In this document: piece after piece, positions 16,847 to 24,789 of the stretch
Layout: every line of letters begins with the position of its first letter
Position numbering within the stretch: position 1 is the stretch's first letter
Assembly (NCBI RefSeq): GCF_009793335.1
Contig: NZ_WING01000001.1
Coordinates: 868,001 to 932,000 of the forward strand
From: Actinomadura sp. J1-007
GTDB lineage: Bacteria > Actinomycetota > Actinomycetes > Streptosporangiales > Streptosporangiaceae
Length of the DNA stretch: 64,000 nucleotides
Direction: 5' to 3'
Position numbers and translations under genes: made by a program
Notes under the pieces: generated by a model
What the model was told of the DNA's origin: nothing
The model's input: only the letters and a program-made list of their open reading frames with translations
Database searches by the model: none

Positions 16847-18064
16847 TCACTCCCACTCCCACTCGATGCCGAGGATGCCGCGCCGCACGTCGCCCACCGT
16901 GAGATGCGCGCTTCCGGACGTCCCGATCCACAGCTCCCCCGCCCGGACCGCCGCCGCGCTCCCCGACTCCCGGGAGAACCCGTAGCAGCGCGCCGGGAAC
17001 ATGCCGTCGTGGAACTGCACGACCGCGAGGTAGTCGCGGACCGGGCGCGGGAAGCGCCGCTCGAAGCGGCGCCGGACCGGCCCGTCCGCCGGGAGCCTCA
17101 GCTCGTACTCGACGACGGCCGTGTCCCCGGCGGCGAGGACCCGGTCGAAGACCAGCTCGAACCCGATCAGCCCGCCCTCCGTCCGGATCCGTCCGGGCCG
17201 GCAGTACCGGGTCCGCGCCAGCTCGACGCTCGCCCGCGCCGCCCCCTCGACCGTCCCGACCGCGTCCACCGTGACGCCGGTCGCGTCGGCGGCCCCGGCG
17301 GCGTCGGCGGCTCCCCCCTCCCCGAGCGGGACGGTCGGCAGCGGAGGCACGGCGGGGGCCGACGGGCCGAGCGGCGTGGACGGACCGACCGTTCCGGACA
17401 ACCCGAACGGCGAGGCCGGACCGAGCGGGGCGGACGGACCGAGCGCGGACCCGGAGCCCCGCACCGCCGGCGGGTCCGGGTCCGGGTCGGCGTCGGGCAC
17501 CGAGCCCGGGTCCTCGGGGACGACCGCGAGGTGCACGCAGACGACGCGGTCCACGTCGTCGCCGGTGGCCCGCAGGACCTCCCGGACGGTCAGGCCGCGC
17601 GGGCGCCGGTCGCGGCCGAGGACGAGGACGTCGTGGGTGCTCAGCCGCTCCAGCCGGTGGTCGCCGGACCGGTCGAGCTGCGCGACGAGCCGCGCGTACC
17701 GGTCCGGATCCGGCCACAGCTCGGCGGCGGCGCGGGACCGTTCGCCGCCGGGGTACGGGCCCGGGGCGGCGCCCTTCGCGTGCCCCGGGCGTCCCGGCGC
17801 GCCGCGCGCCGTGCCGCCCGGGGCGGGGACGGCGGCGGGCGCGGGGTCGTCGAGCAGCTCGGTCAGCGTCCCGGCGGGGACGCGCAGGATCTCCTCCAGC
17901 GTCGTGACCACGGCACGCGAGCGGGGACGGCTGCGGCCCCGCTGCCAGTAGCTCAGCGTGGCCACGCTGACGGTCAGGCCCCGCTGCCCGAGCCGGTGCC
18001 GGATCCGCTCCAGGGTCAGGCCGCTCGCCTGGATGGCCTGCCTCAACGCTCCGGCGAACTCCAC
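16847..18064 (-). CDS. XRE/Cro-type helix-turn-helix protein, paralog of the neighbouring HTH gene
   Basis: A 405-residue protein with an HTH in residues about 10-60 (VSVATLSYWQRGRSRPRSR) and a C-terminal domain ending GILGIEWEWE, matching the organisation of the 305-residue neighbour. It is about 100 residues longer because of two low-complexity segments: a Pro/Ala/Gly stretch near 75-105 and a repetitive Gly/Pro/Ser/Leu region near 205-260 with PSAPLGP-like units. The tandem arrangement suggests duplication followed by expansion of the linker. Promoter-proximal to it is the GNAT gene 37 bp upstream on the same strand, so it may be the last gene of that transcript. Target DNA unknown. Confidence 0.75.
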   Translation of the reverse strand: MEFAGALRQAIQASGLTLERIRHRLGQRGLTVSVATLSYWQRGRSRPRSRAVVTTLEEILRVPAGTLTELLDDPAPAAVPAPGGTARGAPGRPGHAKGAAPGPYPGGERSRAAAELWPDPDRYARLVAQLDRSGDHRLERLSTHDVLVLGRDRRPRGLTVREVLRATGDDVDRVVCVHLAVVPEDPGSVPDADPDPDPPAVRGSGSALGPSAPLGPASPFGLSGTVGPSTPLGPSAPAVPPLPTVPLGEGGAADAAGAADATGVTVDAVGTVEGAARASVELARTRYCRPGRIRTEGGLIGFELVFDRVLAAGDTAVVEYELRLPADGPVRRRFERRFPRPVRDYLAVVQFHDGMFPARCYGFSRESGSAAAVRAGELWIGTSGSAHLTVGDVRRGILGIEWEWE

Positions 18065-18101
18065 GGCCGGATCGTACCGGGTGCGCGGCCCGGACCCGAT
18101 G

Positions 18102-18950
18102 TCAGAACAGCACCGACATGAACGTGCCGGATTCGGTGAATCCCACCCGGCTGTAGGTGGCGCGGGCCCGGGTGTTGTAGTCGTTGACGTACAGCGAGAC
18201 GGTCGGCGCGACGCCGCGCAGCGCCTCGTCCACCACGGCCGCCATCCCGGTCACCGACAGGCCCCGGCCGCGCAGGTCCGGCGGCACCCACACGCCCTGC
18301 ACCTGGCAGGCGTGCGGGGTGACGGCGCCGATCTCGGCCTTGAACATCACCCGGCCGTCCTCGATCCGGGCGAACGCCCGGCCCTCCCTGATCAGCTCGG
18401 CGACGCGGGCCCGGTAGAGCACTCCCCCGTCGCCGGTGTTGGGGGAGATCCCGACCTCCTCGGTGAACATCGCCACACAGGCGGGGTAGACGATGTCGAA
18501 CTCCTCCATCCCGACCCGGCGGACCCGCCGGTCGGGCGGCACGTCCGGCACCGCCGAGGTCGCCAGCACCGGCTGCGCGGCGCGCACGGCGCGCGGCGGC
18601 CCCCAGTAGGGCGCCAGGAACTCCCACATCTCGCCGACCGCGCCGGCCGGGCCGACGATGGACGAGCAGCGGCGGCCCTGCGCCTGGGCCCGTTCGGCGA
18701 ACGCCCGGACCGCCTCGGGACCGGCCGCGACCGGGATCAGGTTGGCGCCCGAGTAGCACAGCGAGGCGAGCCGCCCGTCGCGCGCGTAGCCCCACACCTG
18801 GGCGCCGAGGCGGCGCGGGTCGAGCCCGGCGGCGTGCACCCGGGACGCGACGAACACGTTGCCGACCGGGTCGGCGTCGAGGATGCGCAGCGCCTCGTCC
18901 AGGTACCGGTCGTCCAGCACCCGGACGGGCAGCGACCCGAGCATGCGCAC
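18102..18950 (-). CDS. DUF4081/GNAT-family N-acetyltransferase
   Basis: A 282-residue protein with an N-terminal DUF4081 region (about 1-130, GNVFVASRVHAAGL near 30) and a C-terminal GNAT fold. The acetyl-CoA site is recognisable as VQGVWVPPDLRGRGL near 218-232, and LYVNDYNTRARATYSRVGF is typical of motif B. Such proteins are commonly encoded next to ispG in actinobacterial MEP blocks; here three secreted hydrolase genes separate them. The acceptor substrate is unknown. The first ATG (18950) was used; a second lies two codons downstream. Confidence 0.8.
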   Translation of the reverse strand: MRMLGSLPVRVLDDRYLDEALRILDADPVGNVFVASRVHAAGLDPRRLGAQVWGYARDGRLASLCYSGANLIPVAAGPEAVRAFAERAQAQGRRCSSIVGPAGAVGEMWEFLAPYWGPPRAVRAAQPVLATSAVPDVPPDRRVRRVGMEEFDIVYPACVAMFTEEVGISPNTGDGGVLYRARVAELIREGRAFARIEDGRVMFKAEIGAVTPHACQVQGVWVPPDLRGRGLSVTGMAAVVDEALRGVAPTVSLYVNDYNTRARATYSRVGFTESGTFMSVLF

Positions 18951-19019
18951 GGCTACCGGCTCCGGCGAGGGTTGGGGCCCGGGTGGGGCCCCGCCACTGT
19001 CAGCACCACGCCGACCAGC

Positions 19020-20753
19020 CTATGACGTCCGCGCGCCCATCACCGCAACCGGCTCCCGGACCGGGGCCCCGGCGTCCGCCGCCGGGCTCCGCACGGCCTC
19101 CCGGCGCCCGCTCGCGCGCGCGGGCTTCGGCCCGGCGGGCGCGGGGCAGGCCGTGTCCGGGCCGCGCCGGCCCGGGGGCAGGGCGCCGGAGGCGAAGTAG
19201 CGGGCGACCGCGCCGTCCACGCACTTGTCGCCGGACAGCGCGACCCCGTGGTTGCCCCCTCCGACCTGCACCACCAGCCGGGACGAGGGGAACAGCCGGT
19301 GCGTCTCGACCGCCCCGGAGTACGGGGTGGCGGCGTCCTCGGTGGCCTGCACCAGCAGGATCGGCGGCATCCCCCGCCGCTCCCGCACCGCGGGCGGCGG
19401 CCCGCCCGGCACGCGCCAGGCGGCGCAGGGCGCGTTGTACCAGGTGTTGCTCCAGGTCTCGAAACGGTATCCGGCCCGGTAGAGGCGGGCGCTGTCGGCG
19501 GTCCAGCGGCTCCAGTCGCGGGGCCAGGCGGCGTCCCGGCACTGGACGGCGCTGTAGACGGCGTAGTTGTTCTGGTCGAGCCACACGGGCGGCTTCCACG
19601 CCTTGCGCAGCGGCTTCGGGTCGGCGCGGACCAGGTACGCCGAGAGCGCCGCCGCGTGCCGCGGCCAGACGGAGTCGGCGTACCCGTCGGTGAGGAACGT
19701 GTCGTCGAGCTCGGACGCCCCGACGAGGCCGTCGATCGGCTCGGCCTTCACGCGCGCGCGGGCCTTGGCGTAGGAGGCGGCGACCGCGTTCGCGGTCCTG
19801 CCGAGCCGGTACACGTCGTGGTGGCGGGCGACCCAGCCGAAGAACATCCGGATCCGCTTCTCGAACGCCACGTTCTGGTCGAGGTTGGCGTCGTACCAGA
19901 CGCCGCTCGGCCGCACCACGCTGTCGAGGACCATGCGCCGCACCCGGCCGGGGAACATCGTCGCGTACACGGCGCCGAGGTAGGTGCCGTAGGAGTAGCC
20001 GAAGTAGTTGATGCGGTCCTGGCGGAGCGCGGCGCGGATCGCGTCCAGGTCCCGCGCCCAGTCGGCGGTGCCGAGGTGCGGGAGGAACCGCGGGTACCTG
20101 CGGGCGCAGTCGTCGGCGTACGCCGTCGCCCGCCGCTGCCAGGCCCGCGCCTCGGCCGCGGAGGACGGCACGGTGTCGGCGCGGGGCCTGCCGGGGTTCA
20201 GGTAGCTCCTGTCGCACAGCAGCGCGGGCTCGCTCGCGCCCACGCCGCGGGCGTCGAACCCGATCCAGTCGTACTGCGCGGCGGTCTCCTTCGGCAGGGC
20301 CGCGGTGAACGAGGCGGGCAGGTCGCGCCCGTGCGCGCCGGGGCCGCCCCGGTTGAGCAGCACGACGCCCTGGAACGTGCGGGCCGTGTGCCTGGCCCGG
20401 GTCAGCGCGAGGGTGATCTGCTCCCCGCCCGGACGGGCGTGGTCGAGGGGTACGCGCACGTTCGCGCACTCCAGGTTCTTCAGCGCGTCGCCCTCGATCC
20501 GGTCCTTCTTCGGGCACGGGGACCAGGCGAGCCCGGCGGGCCTCGGCGCGGGGTTGGGGGCCGGGTTCGGTCCCGGGGGACGTTCGGCCGCGGCGGCGGT
20601 CAGGGTCCCGAAGGCGACGGTCACGGCGGCGGCGCCGGCGGCGACGGCCTTCCCGGCGCCCCTCCCGGCCCCTCTCACGGGGCCGCTCCGGCGGGCGTCC
20701 CGGCGGGCGGTCCGGCGGTTCTTCGCGGCGGCGTTCTCTCCAGCGGCGTTCAC
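19020..20753 (-). CDS. Secreted S33-family alpha/beta hydrolase (tripeptidyl aminopeptidase-like), paralog 1
   Basis: A 577-residue precursor with an Arg-rich N-terminus and hydrophobic segment at about 35-55 ending near AAAAE, consistent with Sec or Tat export. The mature enzyme has oxyanion-hole RGGPG (135-139), nucleophile elbow GYSYG (S254), an aspartate in ATEDAATPYSG and the histidine in GGGNHGV, plus the TAP-like C-terminal domain. The usual motif is NPGGPG; here Asn-Pro is replaced by Asn-Arg. It has an extra basic N-terminal extension and a disordered C-terminal tail compared with its two neighbours, and lacks the 81-bp upstream element they share. GTG start. Family members release N-terminal tripeptides from secreted proteins. 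Confidence 0.85.
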   Translation of the reverse strand: MNAAGENAAAKNRRTARRDARRSGPVRGAGRGAGKAVAAGAAAVTVAFGTLTAAAAERPPGPNPAPNPAPRPAGLAWSPCPKKDRIEGDALKNLECANVRVPLDHARPGGEQITLALTRARHTARTFQGVVLLNRGGPGAHGRDLPASFTAALPKETAAQYDWIGFDARGVGASEPALLCDRSYLNPGRPRADTVPSSAAEARAWQRRATAYADDCARRYPRFLPHLGTADWARDLDAIRAALRQDRINYFGYSYGTYLGAVYATMFPGRVRRMVLDSVVRPSGVWYDANLDQNVAFEKRIRMFFGWVARHHDVYRLGRTANAVAASYAKARARVKAEPIDGLVGASELDDTFLTDGYADSVWPRHAAALSAYLVRADPKPLRKAWKPPVWLDQNNYAVYSAVQCRDAAWPRDWSRWTADSARLYRAGYRFETWSNTWYNAPCAAWRVPGGPPPAVRERRGMPPILLVQATEDAATPYSGAVETHRLFPSSRLVVQVGGGNHGVALSGDKCVDGAVARYFASGALPPGRRGPDTACPAPAGPKPARASGRREAVRSPAADAGAPVREPVAVMGARTS

Positions 20754-20852
20754 TCCCGCTTTCTACCTGCGGAAGCGACCGGAGGCCGACCACCGAACGT
20801 TCCGGGCGCTTCCGCCGCAAACCGTCGCCGTCCCGGAACGGGGACGCGGCGC

Positions 20853-20884
20853 GCCGCCCGGTCCGGGACCTCGGACCGGGCGGC
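20853..20884 (-). terminator. Hairpin downstream of S33 paralog 2
   Basis: GCCGCCCGGTCCG (20853-20865) and CGGACCGGGCGGC (20872-20884) are perfect 13-bp arms with a 6-nt loop, 58 bp past the stop at 20942. A second, smaller inverted repeat lies at about 20902-20925. There is no U-tract. Confidence 0.6.
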
Positions 20885-20941
20885 ACGCCGCGAGCGTGCG
20901 CGGGCGGGGCCTCGCGGCCCGCCCCTCCTACCGGCGACCGC

Positions 20942-22540
20942 CTACGGGCGGCCGACCGGCAGGTCCTTGCCCTTCGGGCCCGCCGCGGCGGCCTTGGCGG
21001 CCGTCGGGTCGGGGTCGTTCAGCTCCGGGAGCGCCTTGCACGTGGCGTCCGCGCCGGGACGGCCCTTCGGCAGCCGGCCGCTGTCGAGGTACGCCGCGAC
21101 CTTGTCGTCCAGGCAGAGGTTGCCGTTGAGGGTGTTGGCGTGGGTCTTGCCGCCGATCTCCTCGACCAGCCGGGACGAGGGGAACGTCTTGTGCATCGCG
21201 AGCCCGCCCGCGACCGGCGTCGCGCCGTCCAGGGTGGACTGGACGAGCAGCATCCCCGGCAGGCCCTTCGCGCCGAGCCTCAGCTCCGGACCGCCGTTGA
21301 ACGGCCAGAACGCGACCGGGGCGTTGAACCAGACGTTGCTCCACGTGTTGAACCGGTAGCCCTGCCGGTACAGCTTCGCGGCGTCGTTGTGCCACTTGCT
21401 CCAGGAGCGCGGCCACTTCGCGTCGGCGGCCTGGACGGCGTTGTAGACGGCGAAGCTGTTGTCGTCGCCGCCCGGGTTGAGGTTGTCGAGCAGCGCGGCC
21501 GGGTCCTTCTTGGTGGCCCACGCGGACAGCGCCTCGGCGTACGGGATGTAGAAGCCGGTGTTGTACCCGGCGTTCAGCACGATGTCGTCGAGCTCGTCGG
21601 GGCCGATCTTCCCGCCGATCGGGGCCTTCTTCGCGGCGGCCCTGATCGCGTAGTACCGGGCCTCGACGGCCTTGCCGGTCTTGCCGAGGTGGTAGACCGA
21701 GTCCCACTTCGCGGTCCAGGCGAACCAGAACTTGATGTTGCGCTCGAACGCCTTGTCCTGTTCGAGCTGCGCGTCGTACCAGACGGTCTTCGGGTTGACG
21801 TTGCCGTCGAAGACCGCGTGCTTCACCCGCTTCGGGAACAGGGTGGCGTAGGTGGCGCCGAGGTAGGTCCCGTACGAGAAGCCGTAGTAGCTGATCTTCT
21901 TCTGGCCGAGCGCGGCGCGCAGCGCGTCCATGTCGCGGGCCGCGTCGGTCGTGCGCAGGTGCGGCAGCAGCCAGCCGAACTTCCTGGTGCAGTCGGCGGC
22001 GTACCGCTTGGACTTGGCGATCCAGGCGCGCTCCTCCTTGGCGGAGTGCGGGACGTAGTCCGGCCGGATCGGGTCCTGGTAGTGCGGGTCGCAGCTCAGC
22101 GCGGGCTTGCTGGCGCCGACGCCGCGCGGGTCGAAGCCGATGACGTCGTACTTGGCGATGGTGGAGGCGTGGCCGACCCCCTTGAACCAGCGCGGGAACG
22201 CCGCCGAGTAGGGCAGGCCGCTCGCTCCGGGACCGCCCGGGTTGACGAGCAGGACGCCCTGGTAGTTCTTGGTGTCGGTGGCCTTGACCCGGGAGACCGC
22301 GATGGAGATCTTGCGGCCGTTCGGCTTGCGGTAGTCGAGCGGCACCGGAAGCTGGGCGCACTCGGCGTTGTTCATCGGGTCGGTCGGCCCGCTGACCTCG
22401 CACTTGCCCCAGGCGATGCCGGACGCGGCGGCGACCGGGCTCGCGGCCCGTCCGGCCCCGCCCGTGCTCGCGGAGACGGCGGCGCCGGTGCCGCCGACAC
22501 CGACGGCCGTCGCGGCCGCGACGAGAACGATCCTCTTCAC
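20942..22540 (-). CDS. Secreted S33-family alpha/beta hydrolase (tripeptidyl aminopeptidase-like), paralog 2
   Basis: From the GTG at 22540, preceded by GAGGGGG, the precursor is 532 residues with the signal VKRIVLVAAATAVGVGGTGA and a cleavable-looking Ala-rich end. Catalytic elements are NPGGPG (100-105), GFSYG (S222), the aspartate in STLDGATPV and the histidine in GGKTHANTL; four or more cysteines suggest disulfides. An upstream extension of the frame exists but has no ribosome site. It is closely related to the paralog starting at 24512: signal, NPGGPG, DPRGVGAS and WYDAQLEQD-type segments align without large gaps. The shared 81-bp sequence upstream implies common regulation. Confidence 0.88.
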   Translation of the reverse strand: MKRIVLVAAATAVGVGGTGAAVSASTGGAGRAASPVAAASGIAWGKCEVSGPTDPMNNAECAQLPVPLDYRKPNGRKISIAVSRVKATDTKNYQGVLLVNPGGPGASGLPYSAAFPRWFKGVGHASTIAKYDVIGFDPRGVGASKPALSCDPHYQDPIRPDYVPHSAKEERAWIAKSKRYAADCTRKFGWLLPHLRTTDAARDMDALRAALGQKKISYYGFSYGTYLGATYATLFPKRVKHAVFDGNVNPKTVWYDAQLEQDKAFERNIKFWFAWTAKWDSVYHLGKTGKAVEARYYAIRAAAKKAPIGGKIGPDELDDIVLNAGYNTGFYIPYAEALSAWATKKDPAALLDNLNPGGDDNSFAVYNAVQAADAKWPRSWSKWHNDAAKLYRQGYRFNTWSNVWFNAPVAFWPFNGGPELRLGAKGLPGMLLVQSTLDGATPVAGGLAMHKTFPSSRLVEEIGGKTHANTLNGNLCLDDKVAAYLDSGRLPKGRPGADATCKALPELNDPDPTAAKAAAAGPKGKDLPVGRP

Positions 22541-22626
22541 CAGACCCCCTCGTTCGGCGCGCCCGCGCGCCCGGGGTGGGGGCGGCGGGAACGGCGCCGA
22601 AGAAATAGCCGAAACGAGTATTAAGT

Positions 22627-22707
22627 GGAGATTGTGGCGTTCAGTACGGCGGGGACGGCAGGGCCTGTCGCGAGTGGATGCGAAATCGTGACAACATCCG
22701 CGGAACT
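22627..22707 (-). promoter_or_regulatory. 81-bp duplicated upstream element, copy 1 (S33 paralog 2)
   Basis: This segment aligns without gaps to 24567-24647 with about 64 of 81 identical bases by hand count. A 24-bp core at 22671-22694 is identical in both; on the minus strand it contains GTCACGATTTCGCATCCACT. The near edge is 86 bp upstream of the start codon. Flanking sequence is unrelated, so it is a conserved control element (operator, promoter or leader structure) or residue of a recent duplication. Confidence 0.6.
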
Positions 22708-22738
22708 CCAGGACCGCCGCGTTCGTCCCGCGCCGCCC

Positions 22739-22761
22739 GGCGGCCGGGAGGCCCGGCCGCC
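22739..22761 (-). terminator. Hairpin downstream of S33 paralog 3
   Basis: GGCGGCCGGG (22739-22748) and CCCGGCCGCC (22752-22761) form a 10-bp stem with a 3-nt loop; a second copy of the right arm follows at 22768-22777 and gives an alternative fold. It lies about 100 bp past the stop at 22857. Confidence 0.5.
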
Positions 22762-22856
22762 GGGAGGCCCGGCCGCCGGGTGCCCGGCGCGGGTCCGGGG
22801 CGCGTGCGCCGCGCCCCGGACACGGGTCCCGGCAGGGGACCCCCGCGCCGGACGGG

Positions 22857-24512
22857 TCAGCGGATGACGTCGTGCCGCAGCGCGGCGGCGAGGCCGCCCG
22901 CCGCGACCGGCGCCTTCGCCTGCGCCGGCGGGACCGGGTCACCGAGCTGCGGAACGTGCACGGTGTCCTTCGCCGGGCGCTCGCCCTTCAGCCAGTACGC
23001 GTCGAAGAGGGCGTCCACGGCCGCCGAGCCGCGGTGCACGATGCAGTGCGTGCGGTCGCCGTCCTGCACGACCAGGCGCGAGCCCTTCAGCCGCCGGTGC
23101 ATCTCCAGCGCGCCCTCGTACGGCGTCGCCGCGTCGGCGGTGGACTGGAACTGGAGGATGTTGCGCGGGAAGTCCTTGCCGCGGCCGATGTCGACCGGCT
23201 TGCCGGCCTTGGCGGGCCAGAACAGGCACGGCGCGTTGTACCAGGCGTTGCCCCACGTCAGGAACGGGTGCCTCTTGTTGATCCGCTCGTTGTCGCGCTG
23301 CCACTTCTTCCAACTCGTCGGCCACTGAACGTCCGTGCACTGAACGGCGTTGTAGCCCATGTAGCCGTTGTCGTCGGCGCCGCCGCTCGTCTGCGCGCCG
23401 AAGGTGCCGGCGAACGTGGCCGTGTCGCCGCGCTTGTAGGCCGACAGGCCCGTGGCGAAGCCGTGCCAGACGGCCTGGCTGCGGCGGTACCCGGCGTTCT
23501 GGATGACGTCGGTCAGCTCGTCGGGGCCGACCGCGACCTGGGCGCCGCTGTCCGGGTCGGTGTAGTAGACCGCCTTCTTCGCGAGCTTGGCGCGCAGGCC
23601 GTAGAAGAACGACCGGACCTCGCGCTGCGTCGTGCCGAGGTGGTAGACCGAGTCGTACTTCGCGATCCAGCCGAAGTAGTAGTCCATGTTCTTGTCGAAC
23701 GCGACGTCCTGGTTGAGGTTGGCGTCGTACCAGGCGTCGCTCGGGCCGACGTTGCCGTCCAGCACCATGCGCCCGACGCGCTTCGGGAACACGGTGGCGT
23801 ACGACGAGCCGAGGTAGGTGCCGTACGAGGCGCCGTAGAAGTCGAGCCTGGCGTTGCCGAGCGCCTTGCGGATGGACTCCATGTCGTGCACCGAGTCGAT
23901 CGTCTTGTCGTGCTTGAGCAGCCCGACCTTGTCGTTCCTGGCGCACGCCTCGGCGTACCCCTTGGCCTTCTTCAGCCAGGTCGCGACGCTCTTCCGGTCA
24001 CCGGTGCCGTAGTCGGGCCTGGGGGCGTTGGTGTAGTTGGGGTCGCAGCTCAGAGCGGGCACGCTCATGCCGATGCCGCGCGGGTCGAAGCCGATCACGT
24101 TGTACGCGGCGCGCAGCGCGGGCGAGCTCTCGGCGAAGAACCGGGCCCCGAACAGGGCGCCGCCCGCCCCGGGACCGCCCGGGTTGACGACCATGTCGCC
24201 CTTGGCGGGGCCCGAGCCGGTGTGCGGCAGCCGGGTGAGCTGGAGGGTGATCTTCGTGCCGCCGGGCCGGGCGTGGTCGAGCGGCACCTTCAGCTCGGCG
24301 CACTGGACGATCTTCGAGACGGGGTACTTCACGTCATAGGCGGCCACCGACTTCACGAAGTCGGGCGGGCAGGCGTGCCAGCGGAGCGCGGACGCTCCGG
24401 CGCCGGACGGGGCGGGGGCCCCGGACGGTCCCGCGGCCGCCTGCGCGCTCGCGGCCCCGGCGCCGGTGAGCCCGAGCCCGGCCGCCGCGGCCAGGACGAC
24501 GATCCTCTTCAC
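22857..24512 (-). CDS. Secreted S33-family alpha/beta hydrolase (tripeptidyl aminopeptidase-like), paralog 3
   Basis: From the GTG at 24512, preceded by AGGGGGA, the precursor is 551 residues with signal VKRIVVLAAAAGLGLTGAGA almost matching paralog 2. Catalytic motifs are NPGGPG (110-115), GASYG (S229), the aspartate in STADAATPYEG and the histidine in DGDRTHCIVH. It carries an extra loop before NPGGPG and ends shortly after the catalytic His region. It shares the 81-bp upstream element with paralog 2. The likely role is extracellular peptide trimming for nutrition or protein processing, by family. It sits between ispG and the GNAT gene, where many actinobacterial genomes have none of these genes. 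Confidence 0.88.
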   Translation of the reverse strand: MKRIVVLAAAAGLGLTGAGAASAQAAAGPSGAPAPSGAGASALRWHACPPDFVKSVAAYDVKYPVSKIVQCAELKVPLDHARPGGTKITLQLTRLPHTGSGPAKGDMVVNPGGPGAGGALFGARFFAESSPALRAAYNVIGFDPRGIGMSVPALSCDPNYTNAPRPDYGTGDRKSVATWLKKAKGYAEACARNDKVGLLKHDKTIDSVHDMESIRKALGNARLDFYGASYGTYLGSSYATVFPKRVGRMVLDGNVGPSDAWYDANLNQDVAFDKNMDYYFGWIAKYDSVYHLGTTQREVRSFFYGLRAKLAKKAVYYTDPDSGAQVAVGPDELTDVIQNAGYRRSQAVWHGFATGLSAYKRGDTATFAGTFGAQTSGGADDNGYMGYNAVQCTDVQWPTSWKKWQRDNERINKRHPFLTWGNAWYNAPCLFWPAKAGKPVDIGRGKDFPRNILQFQSTADAATPYEGALEMHRRLKGSRLVVQDGDRTHCIVHRGSAAVDALFDAYWLKGERPAKDTVHVPQLGDPVPPAQAKAPVAAGGLAAALRHDVIR

Positions 24513-24566
24513 AATTCCCCCTTTGCATGCCGACTCCACAGCGAGTCGGACATATGGGTAAACGGT

Positions 24567-24647
24567 GAAGATTGTTGCGCCCGGTCCCGTTCGGAGGGCA
24601 GGGCCCGCGGCGAGTGGATGCGAAATCGTGACAAGATCAACGGAACT
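24567..24647 (-). promoter_or_regulatory. 81-bp duplicated upstream element, copy 2 (S33 paralog 3)
   Basis: Second copy of the element at 22627-22707, ungapped, with the identical 24-bp core at 24611-24634. The near edge is 54 bp from the start codon at 24512. Paralog 1 has no copy. Both copies end in CGGAACT on the plus strand. Confidence 0.6.
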
Positions 24648-24668
24648 TCGTGATGCTCCGAAACGTCA

Positions 24669-24763
24669 CCGGCCGCCTCCCCCGCGCCATCGCCGCAGGG
24701 AGGAGGCGGCCGGAAGGGGTCCGGTGACGCGGCGAGGCCCCCGGGGAACTCCCCGGGGCCTCG
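24669..24763 (-). terminator. Tandem hairpins downstream of ispG
   Basis: The first to be transcribed has arms CGAGGCCCCCGGGG (24733-24746) and CCCCGGGGCCTCG (24751-24763), loop AACT, with one bulged C. The second has perfect 12-bp arms CCGGCCGCCTCC (24669-24680) and GGAGGCGGCCGG (24702-24713). They lie 27-120 bp after the ispG stop, separating the MEP genes from the hydrolase genes. Confidence 0.65.
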
Positions 24764-24789
24764 TGATGCCGTCGCGCGGACGGCGGGGA

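Larger units (their letters stand above)
22541..22856. other. 316-bp spacer between S33 paralogs 2 and 3: shared upstream element plus hairpins
   Basis: No gene is evident. From left to right it holds the ribosome site and leader of paralog 2, the 81-bp element shared with paralog 3 (22627-22707), then a GC-rich inverted repeat series (22739-22777) that probably ends the transcript of paralog 3. Confidence 0.55.

Noticed and set aside
22739..22777. GC-rich direct and inverted repeats considered as a CRISPR array
   Set aside because: Units are about 10 bp with 3-6 bp gaps and no variable spacers; better explained as alternative terminator stems.
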